Counted from the first letter of the stretch, positions 35,370-43,844 are shown. The stretch: 64,000 nt of DNA from Prevotella sp. (GCA_017471465.1 JAFUTI010000023.1:1-64000), one strand, 5' to 3'. Translations and numbers: made by a program. The notes: generated from the letters alone by a model not told the origin.

Positions 35370-35978
35370 CTATTTGTTTTTGTTGGTTGTTTTCACAATG
35401 ACCAGTTTACCCAGTCCGATGGCTGTCACCAGGATACCGATACCAATGCCGAGGGTACTGCCGGTATAGCCGAAGAAAGCCAACAGGCCCACGCCGAGGA
35501 AAGTCTGTCGGATGCCCTTCTGCCACACCGTATCTTCACTCTCTTTCTGTTCCACGAGCAGCTGGTCGGGGATGGGCTGTCCCTGTTTCATGGCCATTTC
35601 TGCCAATTGCATCTTCTGCTTACGGTTCTTATAGATAAAAAAGAAGAGCACAGCCAGGATGGCCACCGGTGCTATGATGAAGATGATAAGCAGGATACAC
35701 AGTACAAACACCATACCCATGATGCCGTTGACGCCTACCCCCTCCAAGATATCGTTCACCATCGTGTCGTCACTCAAGTAGCCCCCAATGCGGTGTGAAC
35801 GGCTGACGACTGTCGTGTCTGCAACGCCGGTAGTGTCGCTATAAGCCTCCAGGGCATCTTCCTGACGGGTGCTGTCCACCAGTTCCTGTACATCTTTAGC
35901 TTGCTGTGCGAAGGCGGTGATGCTTTGTGTCGTTCCAAGCATCAGCAGCATTGTCATTGCAATCAAATATTTCTTCAT
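35370..35978 (-). CDS. DUF6249-like membrane protein
   Basis: A 202-residue protein with a signal-like N-terminus (MKKYLIAMTMLLMLGTTQSITAFA), a hydrophobic stretch (FVLCILLIIFIIAPVAILAV, about residues 94-115) followed by NRKQKMQLAEMAMKQGQPIPDQLL, and two more helices near the C-terminus. The KMQLAEMAMKQGQPIP region matches my memory of DUF6249. First gene of the leftward stress operon, 5 nt before the PspC gene. Confidence 0.7.
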   Translation of the reverse strand: MKKYLIAMTMLLMLGTTQSITAFAQQAKDVQELVDSTRQEDALEAYSDTTGVADTTVVSRSHRIGGYLSDDTMVNDILEGVGVNGIMGMVFVLCILLIIFIIAPVAILAVLFFFIYKNRKQKMQLAEMAMKQGQPIPDQLLVEQKESEDTVWQKGIRQTFLGVGLLAFFGYTGSTLGIGIGILVTAIGLGKLVIVKTTNKNK

Positions 35979-36056
35979 AGTTTGCTTTTTTTGTTGTTTC
36001 TTTATCCGTTAGACGTAACAATCACCAAATAAGTTGCGAAGTTCGTATTTTTTTTT

Positions 36057-36064
36057 TAATTTTG
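36057..36064 (+). promoter_or_regulatory. -7 element of the RNA methyltransferase gene
   Basis: TAATTTTG after a run of T; leader about 20 nt to the ATG at 36087. No clear -33 TTTG. Confidence 0.45.
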
Positions 36065-36086
36065 CAACCGAAAAGGGAAAAAAGTG

Positions 36087-37301
36087 ATGCTACTGCCAGA
36101 AGAATTCATAGCTTACACACGCCGGACGATGGGCGACGAACGATTCACACGCTATCAAGAGTCGTTCGGCGAGGAGCCGCCTGTCAGCATACGTCTGAAC
36201 CCGCGGAAGACGGAGGGGATGACGGTGGCCGGTGGCGAGCCGGTCTCTTGGTGCCGCGACGGCTACTACCTGCCACGGCGCCCGCAGTTCACGATGGACC
36301 CGCTGCTACACGCCGGTTGCTACTACGTGCAGGAGGCGGCATCGATGTTTCTCGATGAGGTGCTACGCCAACATCTGCCAAGCCATCCGCTGATGGCCCT
36401 CGACCTCTGCGCTGCCCCTGGCGGTAAGTCGACACTGCTGCGGGCCGTCCTGCCTGACGACTGCGTGCTCTACAGCAACGAACCCGTGCGCCAGCGTGCC
36501 AGCATCCTTCTGGAGAACACGATGAAATGGGGCTACAGCAACCATATCGTCACTAACGCCTACCCCCGCGACTACCGTGCGTCGAAGTTACGCTTCGATG
36601 TCATCCTCTGCGATGTCCCCTGCTCCGGCGAGGGTATGTTCCGCCGCGACGAGGCCACCATCAGCGAATGGAGCCCCCAGCATGTGGAGCGTTGCTGGCA
36701 GCTACAGCGCGACATTGTCACCGACGCCTGGGCGTGCCTCAACGACGGCGGACTGCTGATATACAGCACTTGCACCTTTAACACAAAAGAGAACGAAGAG
36801 AACGTCCGCTGGTTCTGCGAGACGTTCGACGATGCCCGCCTGCTGACGGTCGACACCAAGCCCGAGTGGCACATCACCGGTTCGCTGCTCAAGGGCTTCG
36901 ACGCTCCCGTCTACCGTTTCATCCCTGGCATCACGCGTAGCGAAGGGCTGTTTATGAGTGCCATCAGGAAAGGGGGAACATCCGTCTCATCACGCCAAAA
37001 GGGGAGTACGAAAGGGCTGAGAGTCCTGACCGCGGACTATGGTCATCCGGCCACCGATGTCCAGGTGGAGCTGAACTACGCCCAAGCCCTCGCCTATCTC
37101 CGTGGCGAAGCCCTCCAGCTGCCTGCCGACACGCCCCGTGGCATGGTCGTCGTCACCTTTATGGGTCATCCCTTAGGCACGGCGAAGAACATCGGCTCAC
37201 GTACCAACAACCAATATCCCAAAGAATGGAGAATCAAGACAACCCACATACCTACTGATTATGAAGCAATACTTAGACATACTGAACAGAATACTGACTG
37301 A
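36087..37301 (+). CDS. rRNA cytosine-C5 methyltransferase (RsmF/NOL1 type)
   Basis: A 404-residue NOL1/NOP2/sun-family enzyme. It has the SAM motif [18 protein letters not shown], the two catalytic cysteines in [14 protein letters not shown] and [15 protein letters not shown], and a C-terminal domain like that of RsmF (YsuB/PUA-like, ending near [16 protein letters not shown]). It would methylate C5 of a cytosine in 16S rRNA. An in-frame GTG at 36084 precedes the ATG. Its 3' end overlaps thyA by 41 nt in another frame. Confidence 0.88.
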   Translation: MLLPEEFIAYTRRTMGDERFTRYQESFGEEPPVSIRLNPRKTEGMTVAGGEPVSWCRDGYYLPRRPQFTMDPLLHAGCYYVQEAASMFLDEVLRQHLPSHPLMALDLCAAPGGKSTLLRAVLPDDCVLYSNEPVRQRASILLENTMKWGYSNHIVTNAYPRDYRASKLRFDVILCDVPCSGEGMFRRDEATISEWSPQHVERCWQLQRDIVTDAWACLNDGGLLIYSTCTFNTKENEENVRWFCETFDDARLLTVDTKPEWHITGSLLKGFDAPVYRFIPGITRSEGLFMSAIRKGGTSVSSRQKGSTKGLRVLTADYGHPATDVQVELNYAQALAYLRGEALQLPADTPRGMVVVTFMGHPLGTAKNIGSRTNNQYPKEWRIKTTHIPTDYEAILRHTEQNTD

Positions 37302-38070
37302 GGGCACCAAGAAGGGCGACCGCACAGGAACAGGCACCATCAGCATCTTCGGCACACAGAGCCGTTACAACCTGGACGACGGATTCCCCGTGCTGACCAC
37401 CAAGAAGCTGCACCTGAAGAGCATCATCTACGAACTGCTGTGGTTCTTGCAGGGTAACACCAACGTGCACTGGCTGCAAGAACATGGTGTGCGCATCTGG
37501 AACGAGTGGGCCGACGAGAACGGCGAACTGGGCCCCGTCTATGGTCACCAATGGCGTTCGTGGCCCGACTATGACGGTGGTACTATCGACCAGATACAAC
37601 AGGTGGTAGACCAGCTGAAGCACAACCCTGACTCGCGCCGCATGATTGTCTCGGCATGGAACGTGGCCGAGGTCAGCAAGATGGCCCTGCCCCCGTGCCA
37701 CACCATCTTCCAGTTCTACACCACACCGCTGCCCGACGGTCGCCGCCGTCTGTCGCTGCAGCTGTATCAGCGCTCTGCCGACACCTTCCTGGGCGTGCCG
37801 TTCAACATTGCGTCGTACGCCCTGCTGCTACAGATGATGGCACAGGTGGCAGACATGGTGCCCGGCGACTTCATCCACACCACGGGCGACACCCACCTCT
37901 ACCTGAACCACCTGGACCAGGCGCGCCTGCAGCTGACACGCGAACCGCGCCCGCTGCCCACGATGAAGATTAATCCCGACGTGAAGAGTATCTTCGACTT
38001 CAAGTACGAAGACTTCGAACTGGTGGGCTACGACCCTCATCCACACATCAAAGCCGAAGTCGCGGTGTAG
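37261..38070 (+). CDS. thyA: Thymidylate synthase
   Basis: A 269-residue ThyA with the catalytic cysteine C146 in [12 protein letters not shown], the same residue number as in E. coli, and the [11 protein letters not shown] phosphate-binding loop. It makes dTMP and dihydrofolate from dUMP and methylene-THF. The dihydrofolate is recycled by the folA product encoded next. The start lies inside the previous gene. Confidence 0.97.
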   Translation: MKQYLDILNRILTEGTKKGDRTGTGTISIFGTQSRYNLDDGFPVLTTKKLHLKSIIYELLWFLQGNTNVHWLQEHGVRIWNEWADENGELGPVYGHQWRSWPDYDGGTIDQIQQVVDQLKHNPDSRRMIVSAWNVAEVSKMALPPCHTIFQFYTTPLPDGRRRLSLQLYQRSADTFLGVPFNIASYALLLQMMAQVADMVPGDFIHTTGDTHLYLNHLDQARLQLTREPRPLPTMKINPDVKSIFDFKYEDFELVGYDPHPHIKAEVAV

Positions 38071-38096
38071 TTAAGAGTTAAGAATCAAGAGTTATG
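38069..38096. repeat. Heptamer array joining thyA stop to folA start
   Basis: Units AGTTAAG, AGTTAAG, AATCAAG, AGTTATG run from the thyA TAG (38068-38070) to the folA ATG, which is the last three bases of the fourth unit. The same heptamer makes up the array at 43902-43929. Confidence 0.7.
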
Positions 38097-38573
38097 ATTT
38101 CGATTATTGCCGCCGTAGCCCGCAACCGCGCCATCGGCTATCAGAACAAGCTCATCTATTGGCTGCCCAACGACCTGAAGCGTTTCAAGTCTCTGACGAC
38201 GGGCCACACCATCATCATGGGACGCAACACCTTTCTGTCGCTGCCCAAGGGTGCACTGCCCAACCGCCGCAACATCGTGCTGAGCCGTTCGCAGAAAGCG
38301 TTTCCCGGATGCGACACCTACGCCTCGCTCAACGAGGCGCTGCGTCACTGTCAGGATGATGAAGACATATATATAATAGGTGGGGCCAGCGTCTACCGTC
38401 AGGCTCTGTCTGTCGCCGACCGTCTCTGCCTGACAGAGATTGACGACACACCCGAGAAGGCCGACACCTTCTTTCCGCCCTACGACGACTGGAAAGAGAC
38501 GTGGCGCGAGGAGCATGAGCCCGACGAGCGTCATCAGCAGCGCTATGCCTTCGTCGACTACGTAAGGGCCTGA
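38094..38573 (+). CDS. folA: Dihydrofolate reductase
   Basis: A 159-residue DHFR: MISIIAAVARNRAIGYQNKLIYWLPNDLKRFK (in parts: IAAVARNRAIGYQNKL, WLPNDLKRFK), GRNTFLSLPKGALPNR and IYIIGGASVYRQAL. The acidic residue of the active site is the D in LPNDLK. It converges with an exbD gene 4 nt away. Confidence 0.95.
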   Translation: MISIIAAVARNRAIGYQNKLIYWLPNDLKRFKSLTTGHTIIMGRNTFLSLPKGALPNRRNIVLSRSQKAFPGCDTYASLNEALRHCQDDEDIYIIGGASVYRQALSVADRLCLTEIDDTPEKADTFFPPYDDWKETWREEHEPDERHQQRYAFVDYVRA

Positions 38574-38577
38574 CAGT

Positions 38578-39036
38578 CTACCGTTTCCCCTTGTCCGTCG
38601 CTGCGTAGCTGATATTCAGGGCATACGACTGGCGCAGAGCCTGCTTCACGTCGTTGATGAGAGCCATCGGGACGTCGCGGTCGGCCTCGATGCTGACCGT
38701 CATCCGTTCCTGGTCTTCGCCGTTCATCGCCTTACGCTCGCGTTCAATGAACCGGGCAATCTCTCCTACAGTCGCTATCTTGTCGTTAAGCTGGATGACA
38801 TAGTCGTCAGACGAGCCGTCGGCGGGCTTGCCGATAAAGATATGCACCACCGACGACTTATGCTGCTTTTCCACTTCCGTTCCCGCCGGTGTCTGGTACA
38901 CCACATGCTTCTCCACGTCGCGCATGTGCGTGACAATCATAAAGAAGAAAAGCACGGTGAATATTAGGTCGGGCAGCGATGCCATATTCAGTTCCGGCAC
39001 ACTATGGTCAGGACGGCGGAAACGGCGGCGCATCAT
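38578..39036 (-). CDS. exbD: ExbD/TolR-family transport protein (second copy)
   Basis: A 152-residue ExbD: basic cytoplasmic start (MMRRRFRRPDHSVPELNMAS), one membrane helix (LPDLIFTVLFFFMIVTHM) whose first aspartate is the usual proton-carrying residue, then a periplasmic domain. Last gene of an ExbB-X-ExbD-ExbD cluster. It overlaps the other exbD by 4 nt. Confidence 0.9.
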   Translation of the reverse strand: MMRRRFRRPDHSVPELNMASLPDLIFTVLFFFMIVTHMRDVEKHVVYQTPAGTEVEKQHKSSVVHIFIGKPADGSSDDYVIQLNDKIATVGEIARFIERERKAMNGEDQERMTVSIEADRDVPMALINDVKQALRQSYALNISYAATDKGKR

Positions 39037-39485
39037 GGCTCACCCCCTTTCTCAGCCGTCTCTCCAATCACCTCGCTGACACGCGGCGGACACTTCAGCG
39101 GCCGATAGGCTGCCACCAGTACATTCTGCAACTGGAAGTAGTCGTCATACCGTGCCTCCGGTGCTGCCTTGATGGCAATGACGCGGTGCCTGGGATTGAC
39201 GGCGGCGAAGCGCGTCACCTCCTGCTGCAGTTGTGTCAGACCGACGGTATCGCCGTTCACCGTCAGCTGTCCGTCGGCTGCCAGCACCACCGTCATCACG
39301 TCTTCACGTCGGATGTCGGCCACCGGCTCCTCTTCCTGCGGCGGTGGCGGCAACTGCCGTCGTAGTCCCTTTCCGGCATCCATCGACGATGTCACCAGAA
39401 AGAATATCAGCAGCATGAACGAGATGTCGGCTGTCGAAGAGGTGTTCAGCGACGGAACTTCGCGATGACGACGAGAACGGAACAT
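39033..39485 (-). CDS. exbD: ExbD/TolR-family transport protein (first copy)
   Basis: A 150-residue ExbD. The start at 39485 (MFRSRRHREVPSLNTSSTAD) gives the basic tail and the proton-carrying aspartate in TADISFMLLIFFLVTSSMD; the frame extends upstream into the small membrane protein gene and is discounted. Paired ExbDs next to one ExbB are common in Bacteroidetes. Confidence 0.9.
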   Translation of the reverse strand: MFRSRRHREVPSLNTSSTADISFMLLIFFLVTSSMDAGKGLRRQLPPPPQEEEPVADIRREDVMTVVLAADGQLTVNGDTVGLTQLQQEVTRFAAVNPRHRVIAIKAAPEARYDDYFQLQNVLVAAYRPLKCPPRVSEVIGETAEKGGEP

Positions 39486-39799
39486 ATACAGATAAGCAGG
39501 ATTGAGGTAAAGACAAACATATCGGTCAGCCGCAGCCACAGCGTGTCAGTAAACGGCTGGCCGTTGCTGACGACAGGCTCCGTCGATGCCAGCAGGAAGG
39601 TTGCCAGCAGCGTCACGGCCACCACCCCCGTCGTCGCATAGTCAATGAGCGACGTGCGTCGTGATGCCAGTCGGTCGGTCGACGCCTCATGGGTGCGCAC
39701 GCCGTGGACAGCCGACCAGACGGCCGCTGCTATGGCGAGGGCTGTCAACAGGTACATCGCCCACAGCACAAGGTCGATGACAAGTGTCGAATCAGACAT
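39446..39799 (-). CDS. Small membrane protein within the ExbB/ExbD cluster
   Basis: A 117-residue protein with three hydrophobic helices (VLWAMYLLTALAIAAAVWSA, YATTGVVAVTLLATFLLA, MFVFTSILLICICSVLVVIA). It overlaps exbB by 8 nt and exbD by about 40 nt, so it must be made with them. I do not recognise a family. It may be an added subunit of the proton-motive complex. Confidence 0.75.
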   Translation of the reverse strand: MSDSTLVIDLVLWAMYLLTALAIAAAVWSAVHGVRTHEASTDRLASRRTSLIDYATTGVVAVTLLATFLLASTEPVVSNGQPFTDTLWLRLTDMFVFTSILLICICSVLVVIAKFRR

Positions 39800-40556
39800 G
39801 GCTGCTGTGCTTATATTTCAGGATGGTGTCCAACAGCGTCACCACCGACTCCTCCATCTGCGAGGTCAGGTGCTCTATCTTCGAGGTGATATAGCTGTAG
39901 AACAGCTGTAGGATAAGGGCTACGACGATACCGAAGATGGTGGTGATCAGCGCCACCTTCATGCCCGAGGCCACGATGGTGGGACCAATGTCGCCCGCCA
40001 TCTGGATGCTCTCGAACGACATCACCATACCGATGACCGTGCCCAGGAAGCCCAGCGACGGCGCCATCGCGATGAAGAGTTTGATCCACGACGTCCCCTT
40101 CTCAAGCTTCGCCGTCTGCACAGAGCCGTAGCTGTAGATACTGCGCTCGATGTCGTCCATCGACTCATTGATATGCATCAGTCCCTGATAGCATACCGAT
40201 GCCACCGGGCCGCGCGTGTCGCGGCAGAGCTGCTTGGCACCTTCGACGTCGCCATTTTCCACACGGTCGTCAATGTCGCGCATGAGTTTCTTGGCGTTGA
40301 TCTCCGACAGCGTCAGGTATGTGATGCGCTCAATACAAAAAGCCAGGCCGAAGACCAGCGACAGTGCCACCATCGACATGAAGAGCGGTGAGCCGTCGAT
40401 GAATTTCTGCTTCAGCTGCGTATGCACACCGCCTTCCTCTGCCAGTTCCTCGATGGTGTCGTCGGCAGCCGGTTCCTGTGCCTGAACCGTCGGCGTCAGC
40501 ATCAGCAGCGCAAGCACCAGCGGCAGCACATATCCTCTCAGTTTCTCAATCATCAT
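39792..40556 (-). CDS. exbB: ExbB/TolQ/MotA-family proton channel
   Basis: A 254-residue protein. Two ATGs (40556, 40553) follow AAGGATC; the longer frame crosses the promoter. A signal-like first helix (GYVLPLVLALLMLTPTVQA) and three membrane helices as in ExbB, with the signature LGTVIGMVMSFESIQMAGDIGPTIVASGMKVALITT (in parts: LGFLGTVIGMVMSFESI, VASGMKVALITT). It energises TonB-type or similar transport with the ExbD proteins encoded downstream. A tonB gene is 3 kb away. Confidence 0.92.
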   Translation of the reverse strand: MMIEKLRGYVLPLVLALLMLTPTVQAQEPAADDTIEELAEEGGVHTQLKQKFIDGSPLFMSMVALSLVFGLAFCIERITYLTLSEINAKKLMRDIDDRVENGDVEGAKQLCRDTRGPVASVCYQGLMHINESMDDIERSIYSYGSVQTAKLEKGTSWIKLFIAMAPSLGFLGTVIGMVMSFESIQMAGDIGPTIVASGMKVALITTIFGIVVALILQLFYSYITSKIEHLTSQMEESVVTLLDTILKYKHSSHV

Positions 40557-40581
40557 GATCCTTGTCAAATAAAAATCGCGT

Positions 40582-40614
40582 GCAAAGATACGAATAAGTG
40601 TGGAAAAGGCCAAA
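40582..40614 (-). promoter_or_regulatory. Promoter of the exbB cluster
   Basis: TATCTTTG (40590 to 40583) and TTTG (40614 to 40611) on the minus strand, 20 bp apart; leader about 23 nt to 40556. Confidence 0.65.
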
Positions 40615-40637
40615 TTATTTCAGCCTTTTTCCTGTTT

Positions 40638-41099
40638 TCACAGGGTGATGCTCTCTATCCTGAGGGTGAGCAGGCCTGCAGGCACCCTCACCTCCACACT
40701 TTCGCCGGCTTTCTTACCCAGCAGGGCCTGACCGATGGGCGACTTGATGGAAATCTTGCCCTCCTTCAGGTTGGCTTCATGCGGACTGACGAGTGTGTAG
40801 GTCATCCGTGCTTTGTTGACCATGTTGGTGATTTCCACCTTGCTCAGCAGCCCCACCTTCTCGCTACCGAGGCGTGACGTGTCGATGACCCTGGCAAACT
40901 CCAGCACCCGCTGCTTGAAGCGTATCCTGCCCAGAAGCCTCGACTGCTCACGCTTGGCGGCATGATACTCGAAGTTCTCGCTCAGGTCGCCTTTGTCACG
41001 GGCCTCAGCGATAGCCTCCTTGACCTTCGGCAGTTCACTTTCCAGTTCCTGTAGTTCGGCTACAAGTTTGTCGTAGCCTTCTTGAGACATATATTCCAT
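40638..41099 (-). CDS. greA: Transcript cleavage factor GreA
   Basis: A 153-residue GreA/GreB protein: helical hairpin (MSQEGYDKLVAELQELESEL with KEAIAEARDKGDLSENFEYHAAK in the loop, where the acidic tip binds the polymerase active site), then the FKBP-like C-terminal domain (GKISIKSPIGQALLGKKAGE). It rescues backtracked RNA polymerase. An AGGATC stretch precedes the start. It lies downstream of tRNA-Ser on the same strand. Confidence 0.94.
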   Translation of the reverse strand: MEYMSQEGYDKLVAELQELESELPKVKEAIAEARDKGDLSENFEYHAAKREQSRLLGRIRFKQRVLEFARVIDTSRLGSEKVGLLSKVEITNMVNKARMTYTLVSPHEANLKEGKISIKSPIGQALLGKKAGESVEVRVPAGLLTLRIESITL

Positions 41100-41110
41100 G
41101 ATCCTAACCT

Positions 41111-41132
41111 TGCAGAGAAAACAAGATTCGAA
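41111..41132 (-). pseudogene. Degenerate copy of the tRNA-Ser 3' end
   Basis: These 22 bases match the 3' end of the tRNA-Ser gene (41177-41198) at 19 positions; all three differences are A for G on the plus strand. It begins right after the tRNA terminator and is separated from the gene by about 45 nt. It may be a leftover of a partial duplication or of an attachment site. Confidence 0.5.
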
Positions 41133-41153
41133 AAAACGAGGCTTTCACCTCGT
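41131..41153 (-). terminator. Terminator of tRNA-Ser
   Basis: On the minus strand ACGAGG-TGAAAG-CCTCGT followed by TTTTTT: a 6-bp stem with an ideal U-tract (41153 to 41131), 25 nt after the tRNA. Confidence 0.85.
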
Positions 41154-41178
41154 CTCGCTATGAATCCTTTTCATCCTG

Positions 41179-41266
41179 CGGAGAGAACAGGATTCGAACC
41201 TGCGAACCGGTTTTGCCGGTTACACGCTTTCCAGGCGTGCCTCTTCAACCACTCGAGCACCTCTCC
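41179..41266 (-). tRNA. tRNA-Ser (GGA anticodon)
   Basis: An 88-nt class II tRNA. The acceptor stem is GGAGAGG with CTCTCC plus a G-T pair; discriminator G; anticodon loop CTGGAAA giving anticodon GGA (serine UCC/UCU). The long variable arm expected of tRNA-Ser is present, as is the T-arm GGTTCGAATCC. CCA is not encoded. A terminator follows. Confidence 0.95.
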
Positions 41267-41283
41267 TTACTTGTTAAGCGGCT

Positions 41284-41301
41284 GCAAAATTAGCAAAAAT
41301 A
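41284..41301 (-). promoter_or_regulatory. Promoter region of tRNA-Ser
   Basis: Two -7-like elements in a row on the minus strand: TATTTTTGC (41301 to 41293) and TAATTTTGC (41292 to 41284). The mature 5' end is at 41266. Confidence 0.45.
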
Positions 41302-41317
41302 CCGCAGATAACACTGA

Positions 41318-42118
41318 TTAGAGCGTGATATTTAATATTCTTTTGCAGTTGGCGTTGGTCACGGTGGCCACTTCCTCGGCCGTCACACCGTAAGCCTCGG
41401 CCAGCCGCTGCAGCACGTAGGCCGTGTAGGCCGGCTCATTGCGCTGTCCGCGACAGGGGACGGGCGCCATATAGGGAGCATCGGTCTCGATGACGATGCG
41501 GTCGAGGGGCACGACACTGGGCAGTACCTCTGGCAGGTGCGACTTCTTGAACGTCAGCACACCGCCGATACCCAACACGAAGCGGTCGAACTGCAACAGT
41601 TCGGCGGCCTCCTGTTCGTTGCCGGTGAAGCAGTGGAAGACACCGCCAGGCTGCTCCCGGGCGTACTTCTTCAGCAGGGCCACCATCTCGTTCTGCGCCT
41701 TCCGGCAGTGGATCATCAGCGGCAGCCGCGTCTCCACCGACCAGCGTACCTGCTCCTCGAAGGCCTCCAGCTGCTCCTGCTCGAACTCACGACTCCAGTA
41801 GTAGTCGAGTCCTACCTCGCCAATGGCTATTAAGGGTGAAGGGGCGGAAGGGTGAAGGGTTGAAGGGATAAGGGCCTTGATGGCAGCGAGCTGTTCACGC
41901 CAGTCGGCGCGCACCTCTTCAGGATGCAGTCCCACCATCGGGCAGAGATAGTCAGGATACTGGGCGCAGAGGCTGACGATACGCTCCGACGATGCGCGGT
42001 CAATGGCTGGGACAAGAATCTTCCCGACCCCTGCCTGACGTGCCCGCAGGATGACGGCCTCGCGGTCCTGGTCGAACTCCTCGCCGTCGATATGGCAATG
42101 TGTGTCAATCCACGCCAT
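41318..42118 (-). CDS. tatD: TatD-family deoxyribonuclease
   Basis: A 266-residue TIM-barrel metal hydrolase. Metal ligands are in DTHCHIDGEEF (start), IGEVGLDYYW, MIHCRKAQ, VFHCFTGNEQEA and ETDAPYMAPVP. The loop before LIAIGEVGLDYY has about ten extra residues (STLHPSAPSP) coded by a heptamer-like array. It acts as a 3'-5' exonuclease or quality-control DNase. One nucleotide separates it from the polyprenyl synthase gene upstream. Confidence 0.93.
   Translation of the reverse strand: MAWIDTHCHIDGEEFDQDREAVILRARQAGVGKILVPAIDRASSERIVSLCAQYPDYLCPMVGLHPEEVRADWREQLAAIKALIPSTLHPSAPSPLIAIGEVGLDYYWSREFEQEQLEAFEEQVRWSVETRLPLMIHCRKAQNEMVALLKKYAREQPGGVFHCFTGNEQEAAELLQFDRFVLGIGGVLTFKKSHLPEVLPSVVPLDRIVIETDAPYMAPVPCRGQRNEPAYTAYVLQRLAEAYGVTAEEVATVTNANCKRILNITL
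41832..41876. repeat. Heptamer-like array inside tatD
   Basis: On the plus strand AAGGGTG, AAGGGGCGG, AAGGGTG, AAGGGTTG, AAGGGAT, AAGGGCC: six units of 7-9 bp. It codes in frame for the proline/serine-rich insert in the loop before the GEVGLD metal motif. Confidence 0.65.
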
Positions 42119-42119
42119 C

Positions 42120-43094
42120 TTATTTCCGCCGTTTCATCATCTCGTTGGTATAGTCAAGCAGCATCTGCTTACGCTCGTCGCTGATGCCGACCTTGGCCAG
42201 ATACCGACGACACTCGTCGAAGTAGTAGTTGATTTTCTGTTCGCAGAGCTGGCGGATGCCTATCTGGTCATAGAGCGCCGTCACGGCATGCACTTTCTCG
42301 TCGCGGTTGAAGTCAGTGGCCTCGATCCACTTCATCAGTTCACGGCGCTGACTGGCGTCGGCACGGTTCACGGCGTTTATCAGCATATAGGTCTTCTTGT
42401 TCGAGGTGATGTCGCCACCGATGGCCTTGCCGAAGACCTTCGGGTCGCCATAGACGTCGAGCAGGTCATCCTGCAGTTGGAAGGCCAGTCCCAGCTGCTC
42501 ACCGAATTTATACAGGTTTCCGATGTCGTCGGCAGGAGCATCGGCGAGTATGGCGCCTATCTTCACGGCACATGCCAGCAGCACGCTGGTCTTCAGCCGT
42601 ATCATCTCGATATATTCGTCCTCGGTGACGTCGTTACGCGTCTCGAAGGCCATGTCGTACTCCTGTCCTTCGCCTATCTCCAGTGCCGTCTCCGTGAAGG
42701 TGTCGAGGACGGCCTGCAGATGACGCTCGTCGCACTGCTGCATGCGCTGGTAGGCCAGCACGAGCATGGAGTCGCCGCTGAGGATGGCCTTGTTGGCGTC
42801 CCACTTCTTGTGGACGGTGTCGTGTCCGCGTCGCATGTCGGCATTGTCCATCAGGTCGTCGTGCAGCAGGGTGTAGTTATGGTATGTCTCCAGCCCTACT
42901 GCCTGCATCAGGATGCTTTCCGGGTCATCCTTGTACAGGTTGTATGCCAGCATCATCAGCACGGGACGTATGCGCTTGCCGCCTAACGACAGCACATATT
43001 CAATAGGCTCATAGAGCGACTTCGGACGGCGGTCGTAGGGCAGTCCGTCGATGAAGGCATTCACCTTCTGCAAGATTTCGTTAGATGTATACAT
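42120..43094 (-). CDS. Polyprenyl (isoprenyl) diphosphate synthase
   Basis: A 324-residue trans-prenyltransferase. It has the first aspartate-rich motif DDLMD in LLHDDLMDNADMRRG and the second in FQLQDDLLDVYGD. Chain length (geranyl, farnesyl or longer) cannot be set from the residues seen: the positions before the first motif are YHNYTLLH. It would supply quinone or carrier lipid synthesis. Confidence 0.9.
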   Translation of the reverse strand: MYTSNEILQKVNAFIDGLPYDRRPKSLYEPIEYVLSLGGKRIRPVLMMLAYNLYKDDPESILMQAVGLETYHNYTLLHDDLMDNADMRRGHDTVHKKWDANKAILSGDSMLVLAYQRMQQCDERHLQAVLDTFTETALEIGEGQEYDMAFETRNDVTEDEYIEMIRLKTSVLLACAVKIGAILADAPADDIGNLYKFGEQLGLAFQLQDDLLDVYGDPKVFGKAIGGDITSNKKTYMLINAVNRADASQRRELMKWIEATDFNRDEKVHAVTALYDQIGIRQLCEQKINYYFDECRRYLAKVGISDERKQMLLDYTNEMMKRRK

Positions 43095-43105
43095 TTTGTT
43101 GTTTT

Positions 43106-43145
43106 CGTTATGTCGTGATGACGTGATGACGTGATGTCGTTATTA
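43106..43145. repeat. Octamer array between polyprenyl synthase and tonB
   Basis: Five 8-bp units: CGTTATGT, CGTGATGA, CGTGATGA, CGTGATGT, CGTTATTA. The last one includes the tonB stop codon (43143-43145). Same unit family as at 3022-3053. Confidence 0.7.
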
Positions 43146-43844
43146 CAATTTAAACACGATGGGTATGCAGACCTGCGTGCGGCAGGGCTTGGCGTCCTGC
43201 TTGCCCGGCTTCCACTGCGGCATCAGATGGAGCACGCGCAGGGCCTCGCGGTCGAGACTGGCTTCGGCCGACTTCTGTATCTCGATGTTGCTGATGCTGC
43301 CGTCGACGTTGACGATGAACTGCGCGATGACCTTGCCCTGCACCTTGCGCTGCTGGGCCGACGGCGGATAGCGCAGGTTCTTGGTCAGCCACCGCATCAT
43401 CTCGACGGCACCGCCAGGAAACTCCGGCAGTTCCTCGACGATGCGGAAGTTCAGCGGGTTGTTCTCCATATCGACGGCCGTCGGCTGTTCGGGGTCTTCT
43501 GCCTCGTCGACGGTCTTCAGCTCGACATCGTTCTCCGGCGGAGGCAGTTCATCCTTCAGGTCCACCTCCGGCTTGTCATCGACGATATTCAGCTGGTCGG
43601 CACTCTGCCGGCGCTCCACCACCTGCTCCTTGATCAGCGGGATCCGCTCTTCCTCCTTCAGTGCCTCCAGGTCGAGTTCCTTGACGATATTCTCAAGCGC
43701 CTCGGCGTCCATGCTGCTGTCGATGGCACCGAAGTCGTACTCCAGCGCCACATAGAGCGACGACAGCACGACGACGGCTGCCAGGAGGAAATCCCAGCCG
43801 CGATGTCTGTCCAGATCGGCTCTCGAACTCTTTTTTATTTCCAT
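43143..43844 (-). CDS. tonB: TonB-family energy transducer
   Basis: A 233-residue TonB. It has a cytoplasmic start (MEIKKSSRADLDRHRGWDF), one membrane helix (LLAAVVVLSSLYVALEY), a periplasmic linker rich in E, D and P (about residues 60-145), and a C-terminal TonB domain (about 150-233: WLTKNLRYPPSAQQRKVQGK, ending PIVFKL). It would pass energy from an ExbB/ExbD complex to outer-membrane receptors. Confidence 0.92.
   Translation of the reverse strand: MEIKKSSRADLDRHRGWDFLLAAVVVLSSLYVALEYDFGAIDSSMDAEALENIVKELDLEALKEEERIPLIKEQVVERRQSADQLNIVDDKPEVDLKDELPPPENDVELKTVDEAEDPEQPTAVDMENNPLNFRIVEELPEFPGGAVEMMRWLTKNLRYPPSAQQRKVQGKVIAQFIVNVDGSISNIEIQKSAEASLDREALRVLHLMPQWKPGKQDAKPCRTQVCIPIVFKL

Noticed and set aside
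40620..40645. CCTGT/ACAGG hairpin over the greA stop as terminator
   Set aside because: The minus-strand stem is followed by A, not T.
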